Of a stretch of 64,000 bases of DNA, positions 25,326 to 33,975 are shown in pieces. The position numbers and the translations under genes are program-made. The notes under the pieces are model-generated. The model did no database searches, had not been told where the DNA came from, and was given only the letters and a program-made list of their open reading frames with translations. This DNA comes from UBA5364 sp050259235 (GTDB taxonomy: Bacteria; Bacillota_I; Bacilli_A; RF39; UBA660): the NCBI GenBank assembly GCA_050259235.1, contig JBLNAG010000004.1, positions 17,239-81,238 of the forward strand, given 5' to 3'. Position 1 is the stretch's first letter; every line of letters starts with the position of its first letter.

Positions 25326-25631
25326 ATGGAACATGTAAATTGTTGTCATGAAAAAGATAGATTTAAACATAGAACGGAGGAAACTAAAAATAGTTTAACA
25401 AAAAGATTAAATATTATAGAGGGACAAGTTAGAGGAATAAAACAAATGATAGCAGATGATAGATATTGTAGTGATGTTTTAATTCAATTAGCTGCTATTA
25501 ATAAGTCTATTCAAAGTATTGGAAATAGTATGTTAAAAGATCATATTGAATCCTGTGTAATTGATGAAATAAAAGCTGGGAATAATAATATTGTGGATGA
25601 AGTAATGGATTTGTTTTATCGATTACAATAG
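25326..25631 (+). CDS. csoR: Copper-sensing transcriptional repressor CsoR
   Basis: A 101-residue all-helical regulator. The copper ligands Cys (RYCSDV, residue about 50) and His/Cys (KDHIESC, about 75 and 79) match the CsoR C-H-C triad. The core RLNIIEGQVRGIKQMI is typical. An extra N-terminal segment with CC and several His residues may bind metal. It heads an operon of copper genes and has a clear operator in its own promoter, so autoregulation is likely. Confidence 0.92.
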   Translation: MEHVNCCHEKDRFKHRTEETKNSLTKRLNIIEGQVRGIKQMIADDRYCSDVLIQLAAINKSIQSIGNSMLKDHIESCVIDEIKAGNNNIVDEVMDLFYRLQ

Positions 25632-25639
25632 GAGGATAT

Positions 25640-27865
25640 ATGAAAAAAGAAAAATTAGATATAATTGGTATGACTTGTGCATCTTGTGCAATGGCAATTG
25701 AAAAGTCTGTTTCTAAAGTAGAAGGTGTAGAAGAAGTCAATGTTAATCTAGCAACAGAAAAGATGTTTGTTAGTTATAATTCTAAAACCGATATTGATAA
25801 AATCAAAGAAGCAGTTATTAAAGCTGGATATGAAGCAAAAGATGACATTAATATTGATGAAGATAAAAAAAGAAAAGATTATGAAGAAAAGGTTCTTAAA
25901 TTAAAAGTTATTATTGGGGCTATTTTTTCAATACCACTTTTTTATATTGCAATGGGACCAATGATAGGATTACCTATATTTCAAATAATTAATCCTATGG
26001 ATTATCCATTGAGATATGCTTTAATTGAACTAATACTTGTTATTCCTGTTATTACAGTTGGACATAAATTTTATAGTATTGGTTTTAAAGCATTATTTAA
26101 TCGAAGCCCTAATATGGATTCATTAATTGCTATAGGGACAACTGCTGCTTCTATATTTAGTATTTATTCAGTTATTAAAATAATAAATGGTGATATTAGT
26201 TCAGTTGAATCTTTATATTTTGAAACTACTGCTGTTATTATAACGTTAGTTTTATTAGGAAAATATTTAGAGGCTAAGTCTAAAGGTAAAACTAGTGAGG
26301 CAATAAAGAAACTTATGGGTTTAGCTCCCAAGACAGCTCTAGTTATACGTGATGAAAAAGAAGTAAATATTTCAATTGATGACGTTATAGTAAATGATAT
26401 AGTTATTGTTAAACCTGGAGAAAAAGTACCAGTTGATGGTGTTATTATTGAAGGTAATACTTCTATTGATGAATCAGTAATTACTGGTGAAAGTATGCCA
26501 ATTGAAAAGAATATTGGTGATAAGGTAATTGGTGCTAGTATTAATAAAACAGGTTATTTTAAATTTAAAGTTACTAATGTTGGTGGATCTACTGTTTTAT
26601 CACAAATTATAAAATTAGTAGAAGATGCTCAAGGATCAAAAGCACCAATAGCAAAACTAGCTGATATTGTATCTAGTTATTTTGTACCAATTGTTTTTAT
26701 AATAGCTTTATTATCATCGTTAATTTGGTTTATTAGTGGACAAAGTTTTGAATTTAGTTTAACTATTTTTATATCTGTATTAGTTATTGCTTGTCCATGT
26801 GCATTAGGACTTGCTACTCCAACTGCTATTATGGTTGGAACAGGTAAAGGAGCAGAACATGGAATTTTATTTAAGAATGCTGAAGCTTTAGAGATAACTC
26901 ATAAGATTAATACAGTTGTTTTTGATAAAACAGGAACTATTACGGAAGGTAAACCTGAAGTAACGGATATTATAACTAATAATATAGATGAAAATTATCT
27001 TTTACAAGTTGCTGCATCTGCAGAAAAAGGATCTGAACATCCTTTAGGAGAAGCAATTATAAGAAGATTTGAAGAATTGAAAATAGATTATTTAAAGATT
27101 TCTAAATTTAAGGCTTTGCCAGGTTTAGGAATTGAAATTGAATTAGACAATAAAAAAGTTATTTTAGGTAACCTAAAACTTATGGCAGAAAAAAAAGTAC
27201 CATTATTAACTTTTAAAGAATATAGTGAAAGATTATCAGAAGAGGGTAAAACACCAATGTATATTGCAATAGATAAAGAACTAGTTGGTATTATTGCGGT
27301 AGCAGATGTTATTAAGGAAACAAGTAAAAAGGCTATTAAGGAGCTTAACAAATTAGGTATAAATACGATTATGCTAACAGGAGATAATACTAAAACAGCA
27401 GAAGCGATTGCTAAAGAAGTTGGTATTAAAGAAGTTATAGCAGAAGTATTACCAGAGGATAAAACAAGTGTTATAAGTAAGTTACAAGAAAATGGAAACA
27501 TTGTTTCAATGGTAGGTGATGGTATCAATGATGCTCCAGCTTTAGCAAAATCGAATGTAGGAATTGCTATAGGAAATGGAACGGATATTGCTATGGAATC
27601 AGCTAGTATTGTTTTGATGCATAATGATTTAACGGGAGTTTCAACTGCTATTAAATTAAGTAAAGCAACAATTAGAAATGTCAAACAAAATTTATTTTGG
27701 GCATTTGCTTATAATAGTTTAGGTATTCCGGTTGCGGCAGGTTTATTATATGTTTTTAATGGACCATTATTAAATCCTATTTTAGCAGCCCTAGCTATGT
27801 CACTTAGTTCAGTTTCGGTAGTTACTAATGCCTTACGCTTAAATCGCTTTAAGGATAGGGGGTAA
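25640..27865 (+). CDS. copA: Copper-exporting P1B-type ATPase CopA
   Basis: A 741-residue Cu(I) efflux pump with one N-terminal heavy-metal domain (MTCASC, about residues 11-16). The membrane metal site is ACPCALGLATP near 385, the phosphorylation site FDKTGT near 429, the SEHPLGEA motif near 463, and GDGINDAPAL near 626. Bacillus CopA has two N-terminal metal domains, so this one is shorter at that end. It is 8 bases after csoR with AGGAGG. Confidence 0.96.
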   Translation: MKKEKLDIIGMTCASCAMAIEKSVSKVEGVEEVNVNLATEKMFVSYNSKTDIDKIKEAVIKAGYEAKDDINIDEDKKRKDYEEKVLKLKVIIGAIFSIPLFYIAMGPMIGLPIFQIINPMDYPLRYALIELILVIPVITVGHKFYSIGFKALFNRSPNMDSLIAIGTTAASIFSIYSVIKIINGDISSVESLYFETTAVIITLVLLGKYLEAKSKGKTSEAIKKLMGLAPKTALVIRDEKEVNISIDDVIVNDIVIVKPGEKVPVDGVIIEGNTSIDESVITGESMPIEKNIGDKVIGASINKTGYFKFKVTNVGGSTVLSQIIKLVEDAQGSKAPIAKLADIVSSYFVPIVFIIALLSSLIWFISGQSFEFSLTIFISVLVIACPCALGLATPTAIMVGTGKGAEHGILFKNAEALEITHKINTVVFDKTGTITEGKPEVTDIITNNIDENYLLQVAASAEKGSEHPLGEAIIRRFEELKIDYLKISKFKALPGLGIEIELDNKKVILGNLKLMAEKKVPLLTFKEYSERLSEEGKTPMYIAIDKELVGIIAVADVIKETSKKAIKELNKLGINTIMLTGDNTKTAEAIAKEVGIKEVIAEVLPEDKTSVISKLQENGNIVSMVGDGINDAPALAKSNVGIAIGNGTDIAMESASIVLMHNDLTGVSTAIKLSKATIRNVKQNLFWAFAYNSLGIPVAAGLLYVFNGPLLNPILAALAMSLSSVSVVTNALRLNRFKDRG

Positions 27866-27867
27866 AT

Positions 27868-28506
27868 ATGAAAAAATATATAATTGTAAGTGTTTTAACT
27901 TTATTAATGATAGTAATTTTAGGAATTCTATTTGTAAATAACAGATTTGATATTATTAAAGAAGAAGCAATAAAATCATTTGATAAATTGCTAACTAGTA
28001 AGAATTTAAATGTTGTAAGGAATAATTCTTCATTGCTTATTAGAATGCCAGATAATACTACAAAAGTAATATTTGATACTAATTCTAATACTAATGTATC
28101 TATATATTTAGATGCTAAACCATTTTTAGATAATGGATTAGAAATTACTAAGTTACCATCATATATATTTTATGAACAAGATACTAATGAACTAATTTTA
28201 TCAGTTAATTATGGTGATCGTACCAATCTATCATTTGAAGATATTATTGAAACATATCGTGATAAATTAGATTATCATAATAAGTTAGGACATTTTGGAC
28301 TAGCTATAAAAGATGGAAATGGTTTTGAATATGCTAAAAATATGGTTACTAATGATAAAGATGTTGTAATTGTCTTAAATCCTGAAGTATTTATAAAAGC
28401 TGGTGTTGATGTTAATAATTTAGATGATTATAAGTATATTGATGTTGAAATGGATAATGGTCAAAAGGTAAAAAAACTTGTTAAAGTTTTTGATTTGGAG
28501 GAATAA
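27868..28506 (+). CDS. Membrane-anchored extracytoplasmic protein in the copper operon
   Basis: A 212-residue protein with an N-terminal membrane helix (about 4-24) and a soluble outer domain. No Cys, and no Met/His cluster that would suggest metal binding. The domain looks alpha/beta, with FLDNGLEITKLPSYIFYEQD and FIKAGVDVNNLDDYKYIDVE as most distinctive parts; these two halves look internally related. I do not recognise the family. It starts 2 bases after the copA stop, so it is co-transcribed with the copper genes. Confidence 0.6.
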   Translation: MKKYIIVSVLTLLMIVILGILFVNNRFDIIKEEAIKSFDKLLTSKNLNVVRNNSSLLIRMPDNTTKVIFDTNSNTNVSIYLDAKPFLDNGLEITKLPSYIFYEQDTNELILSVNYGDRTNLSFEDIIETYRDKLDYHNKLGHFGLAIKDGNGFEYAKNMVTNDKDVVIVLNPEVFIKAGVDVNNLDDYKYIDVEMDNGQKVKKLVKVFDLEE

Positions 28507-28509
28507 TTA

Positions 28510-28650
28510 ATGAGTAATAATAAAAAGATATTAATTGGATTAATAGCTGTAATTGCTTTAATCTTAATATCTACTTTGGTAAATAATAATCAAGTAAATA
28601 CGACAAATAGAAATAGTACTACTGCTAGTAGTACACCAAGTTGTCATTAG
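28510..28650 (+). CDS. 46-residue membrane peptide ending in Cys-His
   Basis: A short reading frame with GGAGG ten bases upstream of the ATG. It encodes a basic N-terminus (MSNNKK), one membrane helix (ILIGLIAVIALILISTLV), and a Ser/Thr/Asn-rich outer tail ending SCH. The terminal Cys-His could bind copper. It fits exactly between its neighbours (3 and 14 bases), has a proper ribosome binding site and shares the operon, so I judge it real. Function unknown. Confidence 0.6.
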   Translation: MSNNKKILIGLIAVIALILISTLVNNNQVNTTNRNSTTASSTPSCH

Positions 28651-28664
28651 AAGGAGGAAAAAGT

Positions 28665-29135
28665 ATGTTTAAGAGAAAATGGATAACCTTAATTATAATA
28701 GGAATTACTTTCTTTATAACTGGATGTTCCCAAACTGCAAAAGATGATGTAATAAAAGAAGCAGTAAGAGAAAAAACAAGTGTTGATCAATTAGTTATTA
28801 AGAAAAGTGATATTACAGAAGTAGCAAAATTCTACCCAGTTGAAGTAGATGGTGTTACCATGGAAGTAATAGCTGTTAAAGCAAGTGATGGAAGTATTAG
28901 AACAGCTTTTAATGCTTGTCAAGTATGTGCTGATTCAGGACGTGGATATTATATTCAAGTTGGACGTAAATTTGTCTGCCAAAATTGTGGTAATGAATTT
29001 GATGTTGATGAATTAGAACAAGCAAGATATGGATGTAATCCGGCTCCAATAACTAAAAGTGATAAAACAGAAGATAGTGAATACATAAATATTCCTAAAG
29101 AAACCTTTATTGCAAATAAAAGCTTATATTTATAA
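28665..29135 (+). CDS. DUF2318 family lipoprotein (metal/redox related)
   Basis: A 156-residue lipoprotein: signal to FFITGC lipobox at about residue 20, then a domain with FNACQVC, FVCQNCGNEF and YGCNPAPI. These Cys pairs match DUF2318, a domain found in FtrD-like partners of iron or copper uptake and in thiol/metal handling. The ATG at 28665 is chosen for the perfect AAGGAGG before it. In a copper operon a role in surface copper binding or oxidation is plausible but inferred. Confidence 0.78.
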   Translation: MFKRKWITLIIIGITFFITGCSQTAKDDVIKEAVREKTSVDQLVIKKSDITEVAKFYPVEVDGVTMEVIAVKASDGSIRTAFNACQVCADSGRGYYIQVGRKFVCQNCGNEFDVDELEQARYGCNPAPITKSDKTEDSEYINIPKETFIANKSLYL

Positions 29136-29156
29136 TAATTGAAAGGAGGCAATAAT

Positions 29157-30449
29157 ATGAAAACAGAAATATTTAAAATTGATGGTATGACATGTTCTGC
29201 TTGTGAAAAGACAATTGAAAAGTCTGTTACTAAACTTGAAGGTGTATCAAAAGTAAAAGCAAGTTTAAAAAATAGAAATGTTACTATCAAGTATGATTCT
29301 AAGCTAGTAAAGAAAAAAGATATTATAGATAGTATCCAAGCATCTGGATATCTAGTAGTAACAGAAGCCAACAATAAACCTGTTATTATTGCCTTTATTG
29401 TATTGTTTGGCTTATATCTAATTTTTAGAAATACTAATCTATTTAATTTTATACCAGAAGTGAAAGATAATATTGGTTATGGACTATTATTTATAGTTGG
29501 TATTCTTACTTCTATTCATTGTGTAGCAATGTGTGGTGGTATTAATATTAGTGTTAGTATGAATAGCTGTAGTAATAAATATCAACCAGGTTTATTATAT
29601 AATCTTGGCAGATTAACTTCGTACACTATTATTGGTGGTATTGTTGGGGGAATAGGAAGTGTTATTGCTTTTTCTAATACTACAAAAGATTTAATATCTA
29701 TAGGTGCGGGAATATTTATGATTATTTTAGGTATAAATATGACCGGATTATTTAAGAATATTAATATCTTGCATATTCATTTACCTAAAAAATTAAATAT
29801 GTTTATATTTAGACAAAAGAAAAATACTAAATCACCATTTATAATTGGATTATTAAATGGATTAATGCCATGTGGACCATTACAAACAATGCAATTATAT
29901 GCACTTGGTACTGGTTCAATAATCCAAGGATCATTATCAATGTTTTTCTTTGCTTTAGGAACATTCCCATTAATGTTTGGACTAAGTAGTTTAAGTGGCA
30001 TTATGTCTAATAAGATGGGTGTACAATTAAAAAAGATAAGTGGGGTATTAGTAGTATTATTAGGCTTTGTTATGTTTAATAGAGGTTTTGATTATACTAT
30101 TATAACTAATTTAACTAAGCCATCAATTAATTTAGATAATGTTACAGTTGCAGTTATGAAAGATGGATATCAAGAAGTAACAACAAGATTTGAAAATGGT
30201 CAATATAAAGAAATTGTCGTTCAAAAAGGAGTCCCAGTAAAATGGACAATAATTATGGAAAGAGAAGATATAAATGGATGCAATAAGGAAATTCTTTTAC
30301 CATTTGATGATATTGATAAGAATTTATATTTAGGGGATAATTTAGTAGAATTTACACCTGAAAAAGTAGGTTCATTTAAATATACTTGTTGGATGAATAT
30401 GCTATCAAGTTATATACATGTTGTAGAAGATATTACAGATATAAAGTAG
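29157..30449 (+). CDS. HMA - SafE/UreH membrane domain - cupredoxin fusion protein
   Basis: A 430-residue three-part protein. Residues 1-66 form a heavy-metal domain with MTCSAC. Residues about 72-320 form a six-helix membrane domain of the sulfite exporter/UreH-DsbD type with HCVAMCGG near residue 123 and NGLMPCGPLQ near 240. Residues about 330-430 form an outer cupredoxin-like domain ending in YTCWMNM, which offers Cys and Met ligands. It probably moves or hands over copper across the membrane. AAAGGAGG precedes the ATG. Confidence 0.82.
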   Translation: MKTEIFKIDGMTCSACEKTIEKSVTKLEGVSKVKASLKNRNVTIKYDSKLVKKKDIIDSIQASGYLVVTEANNKPVIIAFIVLFGLYLIFRNTNLFNFIPEVKDNIGYGLLFIVGILTSIHCVAMCGGINISVSMNSCSNKYQPGLLYNLGRLTSYTIIGGIVGGIGSVIAFSNTTKDLISIGAGIFMIILGINMTGLFKNINILHIHLPKKLNMFIFRQKKNTKSPFIIGLLNGLMPCGPLQTMQLYALGTGSIIQGSLSMFFFALGTFPLMFGLSSLSGIMSNKMGVQLKKISGVLVVLLGFVMFNRGFDYTIITNLTKPSINLDNVTVAVMKDGYQEVTTRFENGQYKEIVVQKGVPVKWTIIMEREDINGCNKEILLPFDDIDKNLYLGDNLVEFTPEKVGSFKYTCWMNMLSSYIHVVEDITDIK

Positions 30450-30456
30450 GTGAAAT

Positions 30457-30657
30457 ATGAATAAAATAATTAAAGTACAAGGAATGTCATGTGAACATTG
30501 TGTCAAAAGAATTACTAATGTCATTAATGAAATAGAAGGAGCTGAATGTATTAATATTTCTTTAGAAAATGAGACTGTTGAAGTTGAATATTTAAATGAA
30601 GAAGTTTTAAAACAAATAGAAGATGCCATCATTGATTTAGGATATGAGATTGTATAA
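30457..30657 (+). CDS. copZ: Copper chaperone CopZ
   Basis: A 66-residue ferredoxin-fold heavy-metal domain with GMSCEHC at residues 8-14, the complete size of CopZ/Atx1 chaperones. It delivers Cu(I) to CopA and to CsoR. It closes the copper operon, 7 bases after the fusion gene, with AGGTG as ribosome binding site. Confidence 0.92.
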   Translation: MNKIIKVQGMSCEHCVKRITNVINEIEGAECINISLENETVEVEYLNEEVLKQIEDAIIDLGYEIV

Positions 30658-30702
30658 ATGATGTAAATAATAATATAATTGATTGTAAAACATAGTATTT
30701 AT

Positions 30703-30711
30703 TGATATAAT
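30703..30711 (+). promoter_or_regulatory. Extended -10 (TGATATAAT) before the LiaF-like gene
   Basis: TGATATAAT 31 bases before the chosen TTG start; no clear -35. Confidence 0.55.
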
Positions 30712-30742
30712 TTATTTAATAAATATGAAAGGAAGTATTATT

Positions 30743-31387
30743 TTGAAAAAAGTTTTTGGTTTTATGGTAATTATAACAGGAATTTTACTATTATTTGATA
30801 ATCTTAATATTGTCTCATTTGATAATTTATTTGGTCTAGTAATTTCAATAGGAGCTATTATTGTAGGAATAACAGGTTTAATTGAAAAGAAACGTTTTGA
30901 TTTCATTATGACTATGTTTATTGTTTTTGGAGGTTTATACTTCTTATCTAATGTAGGAATATTGGAAGAAGGGGTTGTTGATGATATTTTTTGGCCAATA
31001 GTTATTATTGGTATTGGATTATCATTATTATTTAGTGTTACTACAAGAGTTAGTAATAAATCTATTACTCCTTACTTAGCTATATTTTCAGGAGTAGAAG
31101 AAAAGAATGAAAGTACTGAATATATTAGTAGTGATATAACTGCAATCTTTGGTGGGGCAGAAGTTAACTATCGAAAGATTAAAATCAAAGATAATGTAGG
31201 ATATATTAATGTTACAGCAATATTCGGTGCAGCTACTATAATGGTACCTGAAGATGTTAAGATAACAGTTAAAGGTTTACCAATCTTTGGTGGGGCTGAA
31301 AATAAAGCAGTTTCATTAGATAAGGCAAGAAAAGAATTAGTTATAAACTATACTGCTATTTTTGGTGGAGTAGAAATAAAAAATTAA
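30743..31387 (+). CDS. LiaF-like cell-envelope stress membrane protein
   Basis: About 214 residues with four closely spaced membrane helices (first 100 residues) and a cytoplasmic beta-rich domain. The repeated IFGGAE / IFGAAT / IFGGVE pattern is the signature of the LiaF/YvqF C-terminal domain. LiaF inhibits LiaS in Bacillus, but no two-component genes are nearby. I chose TTG at 30743 because AAAGGAAG lies seven bases before it; the ATG at 30725 has no Shine-Dalgarno site. Confidence 0.72.
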   Translation: MKKVFGFMVIITGILLLFDNLNIVSFDNLFGLVISIGAIIVGITGLIEKKRFDFIMTMFIVFGGLYFLSNVGILEEGVVDDIFWPIVIIGIGLSLLFSVTTRVSNKSITPYLAIFSGVEEKNESTEYISSDITAIFGGAEVNYRKIKIKDNVGYINVTAIFGAATIMVPEDVKITVKGLPIFGGAENKAVSLDKARKELVINYTAIFGGVEIKN

Positions 31388-31397
31388 ATATTAAAAT

Positions 31398-31422
31398 AAA
31401 AAAAGTTCTTATGAACTTTTTT
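31398..31422. terminator. Bidirectional terminator between LiaF-like and helD
   Basis: Perfect stem 31398-31408 with 31413-31422, loop of four, A and T flanks. Confidence 0.82.
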
Positions 31423-33289
31423 CTTTGTATATATATAATTTATCTAGTGTTCTAGTAAAGGCAACATACCTTTCAATATCATTTAAATCATAATCAATTA
31501 CAATTACTTTAGAAAACTCTAATCCTTTAGCAGTTCTAACATTATATACTTCATATTCATTCTGTAATAGTTCTTTAATTATCTTGTCATCATTAGTTAT
31601 AATAACAATTGATTTATTATCAAAATTGTTTTTAATATCAGTAACAATTTCTTTATATGAAATATTTATCTCAATAACTTCATCACTACTAATTCCCATT
31701 GGAACCATTTTCTTATTAATGAATTTATTACAGTAATCAGTTATTTGTCTAGTATTACGATAATTTTCGTTTAATTCATAATAGAGAACTCTTTCTGTTT
31801 TTAAATTATCTTTTAATAATGTAATAAGTTCATCAATTGTTTTAGCATTGATAAAATTATTAATATTTTGATGAATATCACCATATAGATTTAAATATGG
31901 TTTTTTTTCAATATTGATAATATTTATTATTTCATTATTAGCATAATCTTGCATTTCATCAATAAACATATATTTAAATTGATTTACAGTATTAAAACCA
32001 TATTTATCATAAATATATATTAGAATAAAAGCATTATATTTATATATTGTTTTATTATTTATCCAATTTGGTTTAGTATTAAATTCTAATTTTAAGTTTT
32101 GATAAATTCGATCCTTTATTTTTTTAACACTTTCGCGTTTTAATAATTCTCTTGTTTCATTTAATAAATATTGATAATTATCTCTTTCTTCAAAAGTATT
32201 CCAACCATCATTATCAAGTGTTTTTTTAATTTTGGTACTTATTTGAAGAAGACTGTTATAGATATTTGATATATCAAATGAAATATTTAATTTCTTAAGT
32301 TTTAAAATATATTCTATAAAGTAATTATTTATTTCTTTATCTATAGTCTTTTTAAATTCATCACTATATACTTTTGATAGTAAAGCAGATTGTTTAGAAT
32401 CATCTTTAATAATGCTTGTTACTTTTATACCAGGTAATAATGTTTTAATTTTAAGTAAGTAATATTGTTCCATTGATATCATTAGAATATCAGTTAAAGA
32501 AAGACTTCTATTTATCGAAGCCAGTTTAGTTTTAAATATTTCGGATGGTGTAATAAAAATAATTTTTTTAGGGTCAATATTAGGATTATTATAGAGTAGG
32601 TAGGATATCTTGTGAAGTAATACAACTGTTTTTCCACTACCCGCAACCCCTTGGACAATAGCATTACTGGTAAAATCATCTCTAATAATACTATTTTGAT
32701 TACTTTGAATAGTTCTAATGATATCGGAAAATTCATCCCGATTTTTCTTTTGTTCCAAAACTTTGAGTAAAAAAGTATCGGTAACGTTAATATCGTTACC
32801 GGTTTTATATTGGTCATAACAATCAATTAGTTTTGAATCTTTAATTTCAATTTGTCTTTTTAAGTTTAGTTCGTAAGATGTTTCATTAAATTTGTAATTA
32901 GTTTGATTAGCCATATAATAGAGGTTTGCTACTGGACTACGCCAATCATATACTAGTGTTTTTTGATCAGTACTAGTGATTCCTTTTTCTCCAATATACA
33001 TAATCAAGTTTTCTACTTTACTGTTTTCTTGAAGTTCTAAATCCATTCTTCCAAAGTGAGTGCTTCTTCTTAAATCAACAAGTTTAAGTTTCTTATCAAT
33101 ACTATCATAGTATTCTCTCACATATCTTCCATATATTCCTTTGTCTTCCTTATCAGGTATTCCAATGTCATCAATTTGTTTTTTAGCAAACGCTTTGTTG
33201 TTTTCAACTTCCTTTATTTTGGCATCAATATTTCCTAATACCTTATCTAGATATATCTGTTCTTCTTGAAGAATGTCTTTTTTATTCAT
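31409..33289 (-). CDS. helD: HelD, RNA polymerase-associated UvrD-like ATPase
   Basis: A 626-residue superfamily 1 helicase-like ATPase. The N-terminal coiled coil (about 4-60, EEQIYLDKVLGNIDAKIKEV) is the HelD arm that enters RNA polymerase. Walker A is QGVAGSGKTVVLLHKI near residue 213; FIDEMQDY near 445 and the TAKGLEFSKVIVID motif near 580 follow. HelD releases stalled polymerase from DNA. It is shorter than the 774-residue Bacillus protein. The ATG at 33289 follows GAGGTG; the upstream TTG is rejected. Confidence 0.87.
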   Translation of the reverse strand: MNKKDILQEEQIYLDKVLGNIDAKIKEVENNKAFAKKQIDDIGIPDKEDKGIYGRYVREYYDSIDKKLKLVDLRRSTHFGRMDLELQENSKVENLIMYIGEKGITSTDQKTLVYDWRSPVANLYYMANQTNYKFNETSYELNLKRQIEIKDSKLIDCYDQYKTGNDINVTDTFLLKVLEQKKNRDEFSDIIRTIQSNQNSIIRDDFTSNAIVQGVAGSGKTVVLLHKISYLLYNNPNIDPKKIIFITPSEIFKTKLASINRSLSLTDILMISMEQYYLLKIKTLLPGIKVTSIIKDDSKQSALLSKVYSDEFKKTIDKEINNYFIEYILKLKKLNISFDISNIYNSLLQISTKIKKTLDNDGWNTFEERDNYQYLLNETRELLKRESVKKIKDRIYQNLKLEFNTKPNWINNKTIYKYNAFILIYIYDKYGFNTVNQFKYMFIDEMQDYANNEIINIINIEKKPYLNLYGDIHQNINNFINAKTIDELITLLKDNLKTERVLYYELNENYRNTRQITDYCNKFINKKMVPMGISSDEVIEINISYKEIVTDIKNNFDNKSIVIITNDDKIIKELLQNEYEVYNVRTAKGLEFSKVIVIDYDLNDIERYVAFTRTLDKLYIYKEKSS

Positions 33290-33420
33290 AAAACACCTCA
33301 AATCACCAATAAATTATATCATACATAATAATCAATATAAAGATTTTTTTTTATTTATTTTAATTTAGTTTCAAAACCAATAAATACAAAGAAAAAACAA
33401 TTGATAATCGCATATATATA

Positions 33421-33429
33421 TGATAGAAT
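33421..33429 (+). promoter_or_regulatory. Extended -10 (TGATAGAAT) before yqeG
   Basis: TGATAGAAT 24 bases before the yqeG ATG, in a TATATATA stretch. Confidence 0.45.
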
Positions 33430-33453
33430 AATACTGTAACAGGAGGAATAAAT

Positions 33454-33975
33454 ATGGAAAAGTATGTTCCTGATATGTATCAAAAAAGTATATATTCAAT
33501 AGACTATCAAAATATAATTGACTGTGGTATTAAATGTCTATTATTTGACTTAGATAATACCATTGCTCCAATTGGAATACATGAACCAACTAAAAAGACT
33601 AAGGACTTATTTAAAAAGTTAAAAGAAAAAGGTTTTAAATTAGTAATATTTTCTAATAGTGGTAAAAAAAGATTAAAACCATTTAAAGAAATATTAGATG
33701 TAGATTGTTGTGCATCAGCTATGAAACCATTTAGTGGTAATTTTTTAAAGGTATTAAAAGAATATGATTTAGATGTTAGTGAAGTAGCGATTATTGGTGA
33801 CCAAATATTAACCGATATTGTTGGAGGAAATACTGTTGGAATTACAACTATTTTAATTAACCCAGTTAGTACTAATGATCAATTATTTACTAAGTTTAAT
33901 CGTATCCTTGAAAGACGTATTATTAATAGATTAAGTAAGAGAAATTTGTTCTTTAAGGGAAAATACTATGAATAA
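33454..33975 (+). CDS. yqeG: YqeG family HAD-superfamily phosphatase
   Basis: A 173-residue HAD IIIA phosphatase. Motif I is LLFDLDNTIAP (Asp nucleophile near residue 31), motif II FSNSGK near 69, and motif III-IV VAIIGDQILTDIVGG near 112. The family resembles phosphatidylglycerophosphatase GEP4, but the bacterial substrate is not settled. GGAGGA precedes the ATG. Its last 8 bases overlap yqeH, the same pair as in Bacillus. Confidence 0.92.
   Translation: MEKYVPDMYQKSIYSIDYQNIIDCGIKCLLFDLDNTIAPIGIHEPTKKTKDLFKKLKEKGFKLVIFSNSGKKRLKPFKEILDVDCCASAMKPFSGNFLKVLKEYDLDVSEVAIIGDQILTDIVGGNTVGITTILINPVSTNDQLFTKFNRILERRIINRLSKRNLFFKGKYYE

Noticed and set aside
27088..27684. 198-codon open frame antisense to copA
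   Set aside because: Lies wholly inside a well-conserved gene on the other strand, has no ribosome binding site, and its composition mirrors the sense codons. The same applies to other long antisense frames such as those at 1448-1852, 28955-29374 and 62372-62734.
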